Positions 16,541-25,362 of a stretch of 64,000 bases of DNA are shown here, one piece after another. The position numbers and the translations under genes were made by a program. Each line of letters begins with the position of its first letter. The stretch's first letter is position 1. Under the pieces are notes generated by a model. The model was not told where the DNA came from, searched no databases, and saw only the letters and a program-made list of their open reading frames with translations. This DNA comes from Puerhibacterium puerhi (GTDB lineage: Bacteria; Actinomycetota; Actinomycetes; Actinomycetales; Cellulomonadaceae). The stretch covers positions 124,001 to 188,000 of the forward strand of contig NZ_WUWN01000003.1 of assembly GCF_009846865.1 (NCBI RefSeq). The letters are read 5' to 3'.

Positions 16541-17245
16541 TCAGGCGCTGGCCAGGGGTACGGCCTTGACCACCGGCTCCCAGCGGCCACGGTCCAGCGG
16601 CGGGGCGTCCTCGTCGATGCGCCCGGCCCAGACACGAGCGTCCGCGATCGTGGCCTCCAGCAGCTCGCGCAGCCGGTCGTCGCAGTCGGGGACGAAGGCC
16701 TCGGCGATGCCCTGCACGGCCGTGGACACCACCGACGGGGCGGCGTCGCGCACGAACCGCTTGGGCTTCACGTGCGTGCCCTCGCAGAACTTCTGCGCCC
16801 ACTCCGCCGTGCGGGGCACGGTCGCGAGCGCCGCGACGGACTCCGGGGCGAGCGTGCCCAGCGGGCGTCCCTCCAGCACGTCGAGCATGCGCTCCGACCC
16901 GTAGATGGCCACGGCGAGCGTCTGCTGGCGGTCGGCCGGCGCCACGGGCAGGGCGGTCTGCGCGGCGCGCAGGGCGATGCGCACGTCCCAGCGCGGGTCG
17001 TCGCTGGCGAGCCCGATGACCGACGGGATCAGCGGCGCCAGGCGCGGGCGCTTCTCGTCGCTGGTCAGGTCGTTCACCGCACGCGCGAGCATGGCCAGCA
17101 GCGGGTGCGTGCACTGCGGGTGGTCGCTCCAGCGTTCGCCTGCGAGATACGACGCCAGCTCCATGAAGCAGGCGCCTTTCTTCGGGTTCCGGTGCTTGCC
17201 GCGTCCCAGCATCGGCAGGACGTCGAGCGTGTCGTCTCCAGCCAC
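16541..17245 (-). CDS. Conserved-looking protein of unknown function
   Basis: 234 residues from GTG 17245. I do not recognise a named family. It begins with a positively charged loop (MLGRGKHRNPKKGACFMELAS) and continues with helical, leucine-rich segments, HPLLAMLARAVND and RLAPLIPSVIGLASDD, reminiscent of an all-alpha repeat fold. There is no signal peptide or membrane helix, so it should be cytosolic. Codon use and GC3 match the neighbours. It is a single-gene unit with a terminator after it. GGGGGTGG before the GTG may be its RBS. Confidence 0.7.
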   Translation of the reverse strand: MAGDDTLDVLPMLGRGKHRNPKKGACFMELASYLAGERWSDHPQCTHPLLAMLARAVNDLTSDEKRPRLAPLIPSVIGLASDDPRWDVRIALRAAQTALPVAPADRQQTLAVAIYGSERMLDVLEGRPLGTLAPESVAALATVPRTAEWAQKFCEGTHVKPKRFVRDAAPSVVSTAVQGIAEAFVPDCDDRLRELLEATIADARVWAGRIDEDAPPLDRGRWEPVVKAVPLASA

Positions 17246-17466
17246 GGTCCACCCCCGGTTCGGGTTCGGCTCTGCACTTCGTCGGCAGCTACTCCAGTGT
17301 GCGCGCGGTGTGACGCACGCCGCAACGGATAAGCGGCGCCCGGGGGCCGCCCACGGCTACCCGTGGCGGGTGAACTCTCGCCGGCCGGCGACGGGCGGGT
17401 CGTCGCGGGGTCCACCCCCGTGCCGCGTCCGCGCGGGTGCGGGCCGGAGGTCGACGAAGGGCGACT

Positions 17467-17528
17467 GTTCGGTGATTCGTTGGCTGATCGGCGATCCGGA
17501 TCGCCGATCAGCCAGCGAATCACCGAAC
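17467..17528 (-). repeat. 62-bp dispersed palindrome, copy 1
   Basis: Two 31-bp arms meet at ATCC|GGAT with no loop. The left arm begins GTTCGGTGATTCG and the right arm ends CGAATCACCGAAC. One arm position is a G-T wobble. A second copy lies at 57900-57961 in opposite orientation, judged from matching flanks: GGTCCG next to one end and CAG next to the other. The copies differ at several positions, and one pair of changes is compensatory. This copy lies between divergent genes, so it is not a simple gene-end terminator. Confidence 0.85.
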
Positions 17529-17595
17529 GGACCGGAGGCCTCGCGCGGGGCCGGCCGCGGACGGCGCCGCACGGCGCTGCCCACGGCACTGGGCC

Positions 17596-17703
17596 GCCGC
17601 GCCCCCGGCACCGGGACGCCGCGCCCCCGCCACTGAGGCGCCGCGCCCCCGGCCCTGAGGCGCCGCGCCCCCGCTCTGAGGTGCCCGGTGGCCGTCTGAG
17701 GTG
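17596..17703. repeat. Degenerate tandem repeat of about 22 bp
   Basis: Units read CGCCGCGCCCCCG followed by a variable few bases and CTGAGG. Clear copies start near 17618, 17640 and 17662, with looser units before and after (a final GCCGTCTGAGG ends at 17702). Function unknown. Confidence 0.6.
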
Positions 17704-17822
17704 GGCCGACGCCCCAGGAACGGTCGATCGCCCGATGCCGCCACCCGGTGCCTTACCGCGAGCGTGGAGCGCATCGAGGGATGCACGAGGCGCCGACGCG
17801 GCGCGAGGACGAGGGAGCGGTC

Positions 17823-18146
17823 ATGACGAGCAGCACGTGGGACCCGAGCACCGACGCCGAGGTGGCGTACCGGGCCGAGCAGGCGCAGCGGGCGTACGCC
17901 GGCGGAGCGCGAGGCGGGCGCCGCGAGAGCTGGGTGCGCGCCGCCGCGCGCCAGTGGTGGGACCTGTGGGTGCGGGGCACGGCGTGGGTCGGCGAGGGCG
18001 TCTCCCGCGTCGGCGACACGCTCGACGGCGTCACCGCCCAGCACGACGGCTCGTGGGACGAGTACGTGGCGCGACGTGCCGCGGAGATCGAGCGTGGCCT
18101 GGACGGGGCGCGGCCCGAGGACGCCCGCCGCGCGACCGGCCGATGA
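17823..18146 (+). CDS. Small hydrophilic protein of unknown function
   Basis: 107 residues from ATG 17823, with GAGGGAG about seven bases upstream. The protein is charged and Trp/Arg-rich (RQWWDLWVRGTAWVGEGVSRVGDTLDGV in the middle), probably helical, without membrane or signal segments. I do not recognise it. It precedes the large LuxR ATPase gene; if that gene starts at 18143 rather than 18272 the two would overlap by ATGA and be coupled. Confidence 0.55.
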   Translation: MTSSTWDPSTDAEVAYRAEQAQRAYAGGARGGRRESWVRAAARQWWDLWVRGTAWVGEGVSRVGDTLDGVTAQHDGSWDEYVARRAAEIERGLDGARPEDARRATGR

Positions 18147-18271
18147 GCGCGGGGGTGCCGGTGCACGGCACGCGGGCGGCCGGCGGCCCGACCGCCGCCA
18201 CCGACGCGGCGCCGTCGGCACCCCCGCGAAAGACGGCGACGCGCGTGGGTGGCGGGTGGGACGATCGGCAG

Positions 18272-21199
18272 GTGCGCCGATCCACGTCCGTCCCCCTCGT
18301 CGGTCGCCAGGACCAGGTGGCGACCTTCCGCCGCGCGCTCGAGCGCGCCGCCGACGGGCGCCCCGGGGTGCTCCTCGTCGGCGGCGACGCCGGCGTCGGC
18401 AAGACCCGCCTCGTGACGGACCTGGCCCGCACGGCCGAGGCGGCCGGGGCGCGCGTCGTCGTGGCGCACTGCGTGGACCTCGGCGAGGTGGGCATCCCGT
18501 ACCTGCCCTTCGCGGAGGCGCTGAGCCTGCTGCGCGCACCGGGCGGCGCGGTGGACGCCGCGGTGCGCGAGCGCCCGGCCCTGGCCCGGCTGCTCGACCC
18601 GGCGTCCGCGCCCGCCCCGGCCGGCGGCTCGAGCGCCGACCAGGCGGAGCGCCTGCAGCTCTTCGACGGCATCGCCTGCTGCCTCGCCGCGGCGGGCGCG
18701 CCGGGCGCCCCGCTCGTCCTCGTGCTCGAGGACCTGCACTGGGCCGAGCCGTCGACCCGCGACGTGCTGCGGTTCCTCGTCGCCCGGCTGCGCGGCGAGC
18801 ACCTGCTGGTGGTCGGCACCTACCGCAGCGACGACCTGGACCGGCGCCACCCCCTGCGGCCGCTGCTGGCGGAGCTGCACCGGATGTCCGCCGTCGAGCA
18901 CGTCGAGCTGGCGCCGTTCACCGCCGACGAGCTGCGCGCGTTCACCACCGCCCTGGCCGAGGCGCCGCTGCCCGACGACGAGTTCGACCAGGTGCTGCGG
19001 CGCAGCGAGGGCAACGCGTTCTTCGCCGAGGAGCTCGTCAGCGCCGGCGTGCCGTCCGCCGGCCTGCCGTGGTCGCTGACGGACGTGCTGCACGCCCGGC
19101 TGCAGCGGCTGGACCCGGCCGTGCAGGAGGTGGCGCGCGTGGCGTCCGTCGCCGGCCGGCAGGTGCGCGAGGACGCCCTGCGGGCCGCGGCGGCCCGCAC
19201 CCGAGCGCTCGCCGACCCGGCGGTGCTCGACGCCGCCCTGCGCGAGGCCGTGGCCCGGCAGGTGCTCGTCGTCGAGGGCGAGAACCTCGCGTTCCGGCAC
19301 GCGCTGCTCGCCGAGGCGCTCTACCTCGACCTGCTGCCCGGCGAGCAGGCCGCGCTGCACCGCGCCTACCTCGCCGCGCTCGACGAGGCCCCCGGCCTCG
19401 GCAGCCCCGCGCAGCGGGCGCACCACGCGCTGCGCGGGCACGACCTGCCGGCGGCGCTCGCGGCGTCGTACGAGGCCGCGACCCGGGCGGCGCGGCTGCT
19501 CGCGCCGGACGAGCAGATGCGCCACCTGGAGCAGGTGCTGGACCTGTGGGACTCCGTGCCCGACGCCGCGGCGCGGGTGGGCACCGACCGCGTCGCGGTG
19601 ACGCTCGCCGCGAGCGACGCCGCCAGCCGCGCCGGGCACCGGACGCGCGCCGAGCAGCTCGCGCGGCTCGCGGTCGGCGCGCTCGAGGACGACCCGGCGC
19701 GCCAGGCGACGGCGCGCAACGTGCTCGCGCGCTGCCTGCTCGACCTGGACATCACCGTCGCGGCGCACGAGCAGGCCACCCTCGCCGTCGAGCAGCTCGA
19801 CGGCGACGGCCCGTCGCCCGCGCTGGCGCACGCCCTCTCGCTGCTGGCCCGCACGCTGCTGGAGCTCGACGAGGACGACCGCGCCCGCGCGGTCGCCGCC
19901 CGCGCCGTCGCGACCGGGCGGGCGGCCGACGCCCCCGAGGCCGAGGCCGACGCGCTGACCACGCTGGCCGTCCTCGAGGTCGACGACCACGCGGCCGCCG
20001 CCGACGTCCTGCGCCAGGCGGCCCGGCGCGCTGCAGACGCCGGCGACCTGCTCACCGAGCTGCGCTCGGCGTTCAACCTCATGACCACCTACTACTACGC
20101 GGGCGACCTGCCCACGGCCGAGCGGCTGCTGCACGAGGCGCTGGACCGCGCCCGGGCGACAGGCCTGGCCTGGAGCCCGTACGGCGTCTCGCTGCACCAG
20201 CTCGCGGAGATCGTGCGGTTCGTGCGCGGCGACCTCGCCGTGCGGCCCGCGCCCGACGACGTCCCCGCCCCGGCGCTGCCCGCGGTCCTCGCCGCGGGCA
20301 TGTACGCCGCCGTCGCGCGGGGCGACGACGACGTCGTGCAGCGCGCCGAGGCGCTGCGCGCGCACTGGGAGACCGACGGGTCGCTGGCGCTGTACGCCGG
20401 CGGCACCCACGTCGACGCGCTGACGTGGGCGGGCCGCTACGGCGACGCCGTCGCCGCCGCCGTCGAGCTCACCGACCACCTGGGCCGCGTGTGGTGGGAG
20501 TTCTTCCTGGGCCGCATCTGGATCTGCGCGCTGGCGATCGCGGCGCTGGCCGAGGCCGCCGAGGCGGTCGGCGCCGACGAGGCAGCCCGCCCGGCGCTGC
20601 TGGCGCAGGGCGACGAGCTGCTGCGGCTCGCGCACACGACCGCCGAGCGCGGCAGGCCCCGCGGCGGGCGCATGGGCCCCGAGGGCCGCGCCTGGCTGCT
20701 GCGCGCCGAGGCGGAGCACTCCCGGCTGCGCGCCGCCGTCGGCGAGGCCGCGCCCGACCCGGCGATCTGGGAGGCGACGCTGCGGGAGTTCGACTTCGGC
20801 TACCGCTACGAGGTCGCGCGCACCCGCTTCCGGTGGGCGCAGGCGCTGCACGCCTCCGGCGACGCCGGCGCGGCCGAGGTGGAGGCGGCCGAGGCGCTGA
20901 CCGAGGCCGACGCCATGGGCGCCGCGCCGCTGGCCGCCGCCGTGCGGGCGTGGGCGCGGCGCGCGCGCATGCCGCTGCCCGGCGTGCGCCGCGAGGGCCC
21001 GTCGCCGCTCACCGACCGCGAGGAGGAGGTGCTCGAGCTCGTGGCCCAGGGCCTGAGCAACCGGCAGATCGGCGAGCGCCTGTACATCTCCACCAAGACG
21101 GTGAGCGTCCACGTGTCGAACCTGCTCGCGAAGCTCGGCGTGTCCGGGCGGGCCGAGGCCGTCGCCGTCGCGCACCGCCGCGGGCTGCTGCGGGCCTGA
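18272..21199 (+). CDS. Large LuxR regulator with AAA ATPase domain (LAL/MalT-like)
   Basis: 975 residues from GTG 18272. N-terminal ATPase: LVGRQDQVATFRRAL, Walker A GGDAGVGKT (37-45), Walker B LVLVLEDLHWAEPS. The long middle is TPR-like helical repeats (about 350-890). A LuxR helix-turn-helix ends it (LTDREEEVLELVAQGLSNRQIGERLYISTKTVSVHVSNLLAKLGV). This is the LAL layout: an ATP-driven activator switched on by an inducer that binds the helical part. The inducer is unknown. An in-frame ATG at 18143 overlaps the previous stop, but its extra 43 residues are low-complexity, and GACGAT ends six bases before GTG 18272, so I prefer the later start. Confidence 0.85.
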   Translation: MRRSTSVPLVGRQDQVATFRRALERAADGRPGVLLVGGDAGVGKTRLVTDLARTAEAAGARVVVAHCVDLGEVGIPYLPFAEALSLLRAPGGAVDAAVRERPALARLLDPASAPAPAGGSSADQAERLQLFDGIACCLAAAGAPGAPLVLVLEDLHWAEPSTRDVLRFLVARLRGEHLLVVGTYRSDDLDRRHPLRPLLAELHRMSAVEHVELAPFTADELRAFTTALAEAPLPDDEFDQVLRRSEGNAFFAEELVSAGVPSAGLPWSLTDVLHARLQRLDPAVQEVARVASVAGRQVREDALRAAAARTRALADPAVLDAALREAVARQVLVVEGENLAFRHALLAEALYLDLLPGEQAALHRAYLAALDEAPGLGSPAQRAHHALRGHDLPAALAASYEAATRAARLLAPDEQMRHLEQVLDLWDSVPDAAARVGTDRVAVTLAASDAASRAGHRTRAEQLARLAVGALEDDPARQATARNVLARCLLDLDITVAAHEQATLAVEQLDGDGPSPALAHALSLLARTLLELDEDDRARAVAARAVATGRAADAPEAEADALTTLAVLEVDDHAAAADVLRQAARRAADAGDLLTELRSAFNLMTTYYYAGDLPTAERLLHEALDRARATGLAWSPYGVSLHQLAEIVRFVRGDLAVRPAPDDVPAPALPAVLAAGMYAAVARGDDDVVQRAEALRAHWETDGSLALYAGGTHVDALTWAGRYGDAVAAAVELTDHLGRVWWEFFLGRIWICALAIAALAEAAEAVGADEAARPALLAQGDELLRLAHTTAERGRPRGGRMGPEGRAWLLRAEAEHSRLRAAVGEAAPDPAIWEATLREFDFGYRYEVARTRFRWAQALHASGDAGAAEVEAAEALTEADAMGAAPLAAAVRAWARRARMPLPGVRREGPSPLTDREEEVLELVAQGLSNRQIGERLYISTKTVSVHVSNLLAKLGVSGRAEAVAVAHRRGLLRA

Positions 21200-21303
21200 C
21201 CGCCAGCCGGGCGCGCGCCTGACGCCCGCCGGACGGGCGAACTCGGCGACGCCTCCGGAACTGCACCTGGAACTGCGGGGGCGTCGTGGCTTTTACTGAG
21301 CCA

Positions 21304-23595
21304 ATGGCTCCCGACGTGCAGGCTGCCCGCCAGCCCCGCCCGGGGCTCTCTGCTGCCGACGAGGCCTTCGACCGGGTGGCGCGGCTCGTGCACCGCCACC
21401 TCGGGGTCCCGGCGGCCTTCGTCTCCGTGCTGGCGCCCGGCGGCACCGTCCTGCCGGGGGCGCTCGGCCTCGCGGCGGACGTGCAGGCCGCCCGCCGCAC
21501 GGAGGTGCCGCAGCCGCTGACCCGCCGGGTGATCGACTCCGGCCCGCTCGTGCTGCCCGACACCGCCGGCGACGCCGACGCGCCGTCCGTGACGGGCCTG
21601 GTCGAGTGCCCGGTCGCGGCCGTGGCCGCCTACCCCCTGCACGGGGCGGGCACCGGCGCGGTGGGCGCGCTGTTCGCCGTCGACGACCGCCCGCGGGCAT
21701 GGACGGACGCGGACCTCGCGACGCTCGCCGACCTGGCCGCCACGTGCAGCGGCGAGATCCGCCTGCGCACCGAGCGGGAGCGGGCGCAGGCGGCCGAGCG
21801 CGCCGCCCGGCGGGCGCAGCGGCGCTCCCAGCTGCTGCTGAGCCTGTCCGAGGCGTTCGCCGACGCCATCAGCGCGGCGCAGGTCGAGGAGCGCATCGGG
21901 GAGATCCTGCGCACCGGGGCCGGCGCGCGCTGGTCGTCGCTGGCGCTGGTCGACGGCGACCGGCGGCGCATCGCGTACGTCTCCCCGGGACCGCAGGACC
22001 CCTACCTGTCGGCCTCGATGGCGCCGGCCCGGATCGACGACCCCCGGCCGCTCGCCCAGGTGGTCCGGACCGCGCGGCCGCTGTACTTCCGCGACCACGC
22101 GGAGCTCGCCGCGGCGTTCCCGACGGTGGCGCCCCAGGTGAGCACCGGCGGGGCGTGGTCGTTGTTGCCGGTGGTCGCCCGCGGCCTGGTCGTCGGCGTG
22201 ATCGTGACCGGCTGGGACGACGAGCGCGAGCAGGACCCGGACACCGCTGCGCTGGAGACCACGCTGGCGCAGTACGTGGCGCACGCGCTCGACCGCGTGG
22301 CGCTGCTCGAGGAGCGCCGGCACGTGGCCACCACGCTGCAGGAGGCGCTGCTGACGGCGCCGCCCGCCGTGCCGCACCTCGACATCGCCTCGACGTACGT
22401 GCCCGCCACGCGCACCGACCAGGTGGGCGGCGACTGGTACGACGCCGTGGCGATCGACGAGGACACCACCGTGCTGATGATCGGCGACGTCACGGGCCAC
22501 GACATGGCCGCGGCGGCGCAGATGGGCCAGCTGCGCTCGATGCTGCGGGCGCTGGCGTGGAGCCACGACGAGCTGCCGTCGGCGCTGCTGACGCTGCTGG
22601 ACCGCGCCAACCACCGGCTCGGCCCGGGCGCCGGCGCCAGCGCCGTCGTCGTACGCCTCGAGCGGCTGCCGGCCCGCGGCGAGCACGCCGAGACCGCCGC
22701 GGAGCCCGGCTCCTACGTCGTCACCTGGTCGAACGCGGGCCACCCGCCGCCGCTGGTGCTGCGCCGCGACGGGAGCGTGGAGCGGCTCGACGCCCGCCCG
22801 GACCTGCTTCTCGGCGTCGCGCCCGCGACCGAGCGGCACGACCACACCGCGACCCTCGGTCCCGGCGAGACGCTGCTGCTGTACACGGACGGGCTGGTCG
22901 AGCGGCGCGGCCTGCTGCTCGCCGACCGGATCGCCGAGCTCGCCCGCGCGCTGGCGGCGACGCGCGGCGCACCGACCTCGACGCTGCCGCCGACGCTCGT
23001 GCGCCGCCTCGTCACCGGGCCGCAGCGCGACGACGTCGCGGTGCTCGCCGTCCGCGCCCGCGTCACCGCGCCCGCGGGCGTGCAGCCGTCCGTCGGCCCG
23101 GTGCGGGCGGTGCGGCAGGTCGCCCCGCACCTGGACGACCTCGGGCCCGCCCGGCGGTGGGTCGACGACGTGCTCGAGACGTCGGGCGTCGGCGCCCGCG
23201 AGCGGCACACCGCGGTACTGCTGACCAGCGAGCTGGTGACGAACGCGCTCGAGCACGGCGCGCCGCCGGTCACCGTGACCGTGGAGGTCACGTGCGCGGC
23301 GCTGCGGATCGCCGTGCGCGACGGCTCCGGCGCGCTGCCCGTGGTGCGCCACCCCGCACCCACCGAGCTGTCCGGCCGCGGTGTGCAGTTCCTCGCGCGG
23401 CTCTCGGCGCGCTGGGGCGTGGAGGTGCACGACGGCGTCGGGGCGCCGGGCGCGGACGGTGCCCGCCGCGCGGGTGACGACGTCGCGCGCGGCACGGGTG
23501 AAAACGGCGTCGGTGGCGATGCCGTCGCTCCCCCCGGCAAGACCGTCTGGTTCGAGCTCGACACCGCGCCGGCGCCGGTAGGCGCCGAGGCGTGA
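21304..23595 (+). CDS. GAF-domain PP2C (SpoIIE-type) phosphatase with anti-sigma-like kinase domain
   Basis: 763 residues from ATG 21304 (GTG 21286 is also possible). Order: a GAF-like domain (about 10-160), a second GAF-like domain (about 185-335), a SpoIIE/PP2C phosphatase domain (about 350-590; VGGDWYDAV, GDVTGHDMAAA, SNAGHPPPL, GPQRDDVAVLAV) and a C-terminal HATPase of the RsbW type (about 605-755; LTSELVTNALEHGAP, LSGRGVQFLARL). Such proteins act in partner-switching control of sigma factors: the phosphatase resets an anti-anti-sigma factor and the kinase domain phosphorylates it. The ECF sigma gene downstream may or may not be a target. Confidence 0.9.
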   Translation: MAPDVQAARQPRPGLSAADEAFDRVARLVHRHLGVPAAFVSVLAPGGTVLPGALGLAADVQAARRTEVPQPLTRRVIDSGPLVLPDTAGDADAPSVTGLVECPVAAVAAYPLHGAGTGAVGALFAVDDRPRAWTDADLATLADLAATCSGEIRLRTERERAQAAERAARRAQRRSQLLLSLSEAFADAISAAQVEERIGEILRTGAGARWSSLALVDGDRRRIAYVSPGPQDPYLSASMAPARIDDPRPLAQVVRTARPLYFRDHAELAAAFPTVAPQVSTGGAWSLLPVVARGLVVGVIVTGWDDEREQDPDTAALETTLAQYVAHALDRVALLEERRHVATTLQEALLTAPPAVPHLDIASTYVPATRTDQVGGDWYDAVAIDEDTTVLMIGDVTGHDMAAAAQMGQLRSMLRALAWSHDELPSALLTLLDRANHRLGPGAGASAVVVRLERLPARGEHAETAAEPGSYVVTWSNAGHPPPLVLRRDGSVERLDARPDLLLGVAPATERHDHTATLGPGETLLLYTDGLVERRGLLLADRIAELARALAATRGAPTSTLPPTLVRRLVTGPQRDDVAVLAVRARVTAPAGVQPSVGPVRAVRQVAPHLDDLGPARRWVDDVLETSGVGARERHTAVLLTSELVTNALEHGAPPVTVTVEVTCAALRIAVRDGSGALPVVRHPAPTELSGRGVQFLARLSARWGVEVHDGVGAPGADGARRAGDDVARGTGENGVGGDAVAPPGKTVWFELDTAPAPVGAEA

Positions 23596-23642
23596 CCGCG
23601 CGCGCCGGGCGCGGGCGGCGCCGCCAGGCCCCGGCGCGCGGC
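23595..23642 (+). terminator. Possible GC-rich terminator after the phosphatase gene
   Basis: CCGCGCGCGCCGGG near 23597 can pair with CCCCGGCGCGCGG near 23629-23641, starting two bases after the stop. The match is imperfect and all sequence here is GC-rich. Confidence 0.3.
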
Positions 23643-23696
23643 CGGCGGGACGGTTGACCGGGCGCACGGCCCCTGCCGTTCGTCGGACCCTCCGCG

Positions 23697-23702
23697 TAGC
23701 GT
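23697..23702 (+). promoter_or_regulatory. -10 hexamer TAGCGT, leaderless start of sigma gene
   Basis: TAGCGT ends seven bases before ATG at 23710; no Shine-Dalgarno sequence is present. Confidence 0.55.
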
Positions 23703-23709
23703 GTGAGGC

Positions 23710-24732
23710 ATGACTCAGGCCACCGCTGCGCCGCGGGTCGCCGACGACGACGTCGCCGCCGCGCTGGAGTCCTACCGAACCGAGCTGCGGGGCTACTGCT
23801 ACCGCATGCTGGGCGGCGCCTTCGAGGCGGACGACGCCGTCCAGGAGACGCTGCTGCGGGCGTGGCGCGCCTACGACCGGTTCGAGGGCCGGTCGTCGCT
23901 GCGCTCGTGGCTGTACCGGATCGCCACCAACGTCTGCTTCGACCACCTCGGCTCCGCCGCCGCGCGCCGCGAGCGCCCCATGGGCCTGGGCGGGCCCGCC
24001 GAGCCGGTGGAGGAGAGCTTCGGCGAGACGTTGCCGGAGGAGCGCTGGGTCGAGCCCGTGGCCGACGACGCCGTGCTGCCGCGCGAGGGCGATCCCGCGC
24101 AGGTGGCGGTGGGCCGCGAGTCGATCCGCCTGGCCTTCGTCGCGGCGCTGCAGTACCTGCCGCCCCGCCAGCGGGCGGTGCTCGTGCTGCGCGAGGTGCT
24201 GCGCTGGTCGGCGGCCGAGGTCGCCGGGCTGCTCGAGATGTCGGTGCCCGCGGTGAACAGCGCGCTCCAGCGCGCCCGGGCGACGCTCGAGCAGAAGGCG
24301 CCGTCGCGCGAGGAGGCCGCGGCCGCGCCGGCGGCCCGGCCGGGCGCCGCGTGGGCGGAGGCGATGCTCGAGCGCTACCTCGACGCCTTCGAGCGCTACG
24401 ACATGGAGGCGCTGGTCGCGCTGCTGCGTGACGACGCCGTGCTGAACATGCCGCCGTACACGATGTGGGTCCAGGGCAAGGAGGACATCGCCGCGTGGAT
24501 GCTCGGCCCCGGCGCGGAGTGCCGCGGGTCGCGCTGCGTCCCCGTGCGGGCGAACGCCTCCCCGGCGTTCGGGCAGTACCGACCATCCCCCGGTGGCGGC
24601 TACCACGCCTGGGGCCTGGTGGTGCTGGAGGGTGACGAGGTCGGCCGGGTCTCCGGGATCACCACGTTCCTCGACACCGGGACGTGGTTCCCGAGGTTCG
24701 GCCTGCCGGAGCACCTGCCCGCCGAGGGCTGA
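23710..24732 (+). CDS. ECF sigma factor with C-terminal NTF2/SnoaL-like domain
   Basis: 340 residues, long for ECF. Region 2 (about 20-90): YRTELRGYCYRMLGGAFEADDAVQETLLRAW and SSLRSWLYRIATNVCFDHL. Region 4 (about 140-195): ALQYLPPRQRAVLVLREVLRWSAAEVAGLLEMSVPAVNSALQRARATL. The last 130 residues are an NTF2/SnoaL-like domain (YLDAFERYDMEALVALLRDDAVLNMPPYTMWVQG). This is the layout of the SigG/SigJ-like ECF groups, where the fused domain replaces an anti-sigma factor and modulates activity. No anti-sigma gene is adjacent, in line with that. Confidence 0.92.
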   Translation: MTQATAAPRVADDDVAAALESYRTELRGYCYRMLGGAFEADDAVQETLLRAWRAYDRFEGRSSLRSWLYRIATNVCFDHLGSAAARRERPMGLGGPAEPVEESFGETLPEERWVEPVADDAVLPREGDPAQVAVGRESIRLAFVAALQYLPPRQRAVLVLREVLRWSAAEVAGLLEMSVPAVNSALQRARATLEQKAPSREEAAAAPAARPGAAWAEAMLERYLDAFERYDMEALVALLRDDAVLNMPPYTMWVQGKEDIAAWMLGPGAECRGSRCVPVRANASPAFGQYRPSPGGGYHAWGLVVLEGDEVGRVSGITTFLDTGTWFPRFGLPEHLPAEG

Positions 24733-24834
24733 CGGGCGCCTCGGCGCCGCTCGGGGCCCGCCCCGGCGGGGCCGACGCGCGGGCGGGTCAGCGGTGCGCG
24801 CGGCGCGCGGCGCGTGCTGCACGGCAGCGTGCTG

Positions 24835-24840
24835 TACCAT
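24835..24840 (+). promoter_or_regulatory. -10 hexamer TACCAT, leaderless start of crcB pair
   Basis: TACCAT ends six bases before GTG at 24847. This spacing favours GTG 24847 over the in-frame ATG at 24814. Confidence 0.5.
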
Positions 24841-24846
24841 GGGTCG

Positions 24847-25362
24847 GTGACCTCCGCGCCGCTCCCCCGCTCCCGGCAGCCCCGGGAACGGGTCGTCCCG
24901 TCGGCGCGCGCCCCGCACCGCGACTGGCGGCTGGTCGGCTGGGTGGCGCTCGGCGGCGCCGTGGGCTCGGTGCTGCGGTACGCCGTCGCGCTGGCGACGC
25001 CGGCGCCCGGCGGCTGGCCGCTCGGCACCCTCGCCGTCAACGTCGTCGGGGCGTTCCTGCTGGGCCTGCTGCTGGAGGCGGTGGCCCGGCGCGGCCCCGA
25101 GACGCGGCGCCTGCAGCGGCTGCGGCTGACCCTCGGCACCGGGGTGCTCGGCGGGTTCACCACGTACTCGTCGTTCGCGCTCGAGGCCGACCAGCTGCTG
25201 CGCGACGGCGCCGCCCCGCTCGCCGTCGGCTACCTCGCCGCCACCCTGGTGCTCGGCACGCTCGCCGCGCTCGCCGGCGTCGCCGTCGGCGCGCGGACGC
25301 CGCGCGGCCCCGTCGCGCGGCTGCTGCACGCGCCCGACGACGCCCCGGGGCGCGCCTCGTGA
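24847..25362 (+). CDS. crcB: Fluoride efflux channel CrcB/Fluc, first of two
   Basis: 171 residues. After a 25-residue polar start come four membrane helices with the Fluc motifs: GGAVGSVLRYAVA in helix 1, GTLAVNVVGAFLLGLL in helix 2 with the pore Asn, and GFTTYSSFALEA in helix 3 with the Phe/Thr-Ser fluoride track. Fluc channels are dual-topology dimers. Many actinobacteria have two adjacent genes whose products form a heterodimer, and the overlapping second gene here fits that. I looked for a fluoride riboswitch upstream and did not see one. Confidence 0.92.
   Translation: MTSAPLPRSRQPRERVVPSARAPHRDWRLVGWVALGGAVGSVLRYAVALATPAPGGWPLGTLAVNVVGAFLLGLLLEAVARRGPETRRLQRLRLTLGTGVLGGFTTYSSFALEADQLLRDGAAPLAVGYLAATLVLGTLAALAGVAVGARTPRGPVARLLHAPDDAPGRAS

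Larger units (their letters stand above)
17246..17822. other. 577-bp non-coding spacer with structured repeats
   Basis: This stretch separates the divergent genes starting at 17245 (minus) and 17823 (plus). I find no convincing gene: open frames through it are shadows of the palindrome and GC repeats. It holds a 62-bp palindrome (17467-17528), a tandem repeat of about 22 bp (17596-17703) and presumably both promoters. The short run near 17325 (ACGGATAAG) is among the least GC-rich parts. Confidence 0.6.

Noticed and set aside
18143-18271. Longer N-terminus of the LuxR ATPase from ATG 18143
   Set aside because: The overlap with the previous stop is tempting, but the extra residues are low-complexity and a -10-like hexamer at normal spacing precedes GTG 18272. 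Not excluded.
17753-21175. 1140-codon minus-strand open frame opposite the LuxR ATPase
   Set aside because: Arg/Gly/Val-rich translation without domains; the plus strand encodes a complete, motif-bearing protein over the same DNA.
24733-24846. Fluoride riboswitch before crcB
   Set aside because: I looked for the conserved crcB-motif pseudoknot segments and did not find them; the gap is short and a leaderless -10 sits directly before the start.
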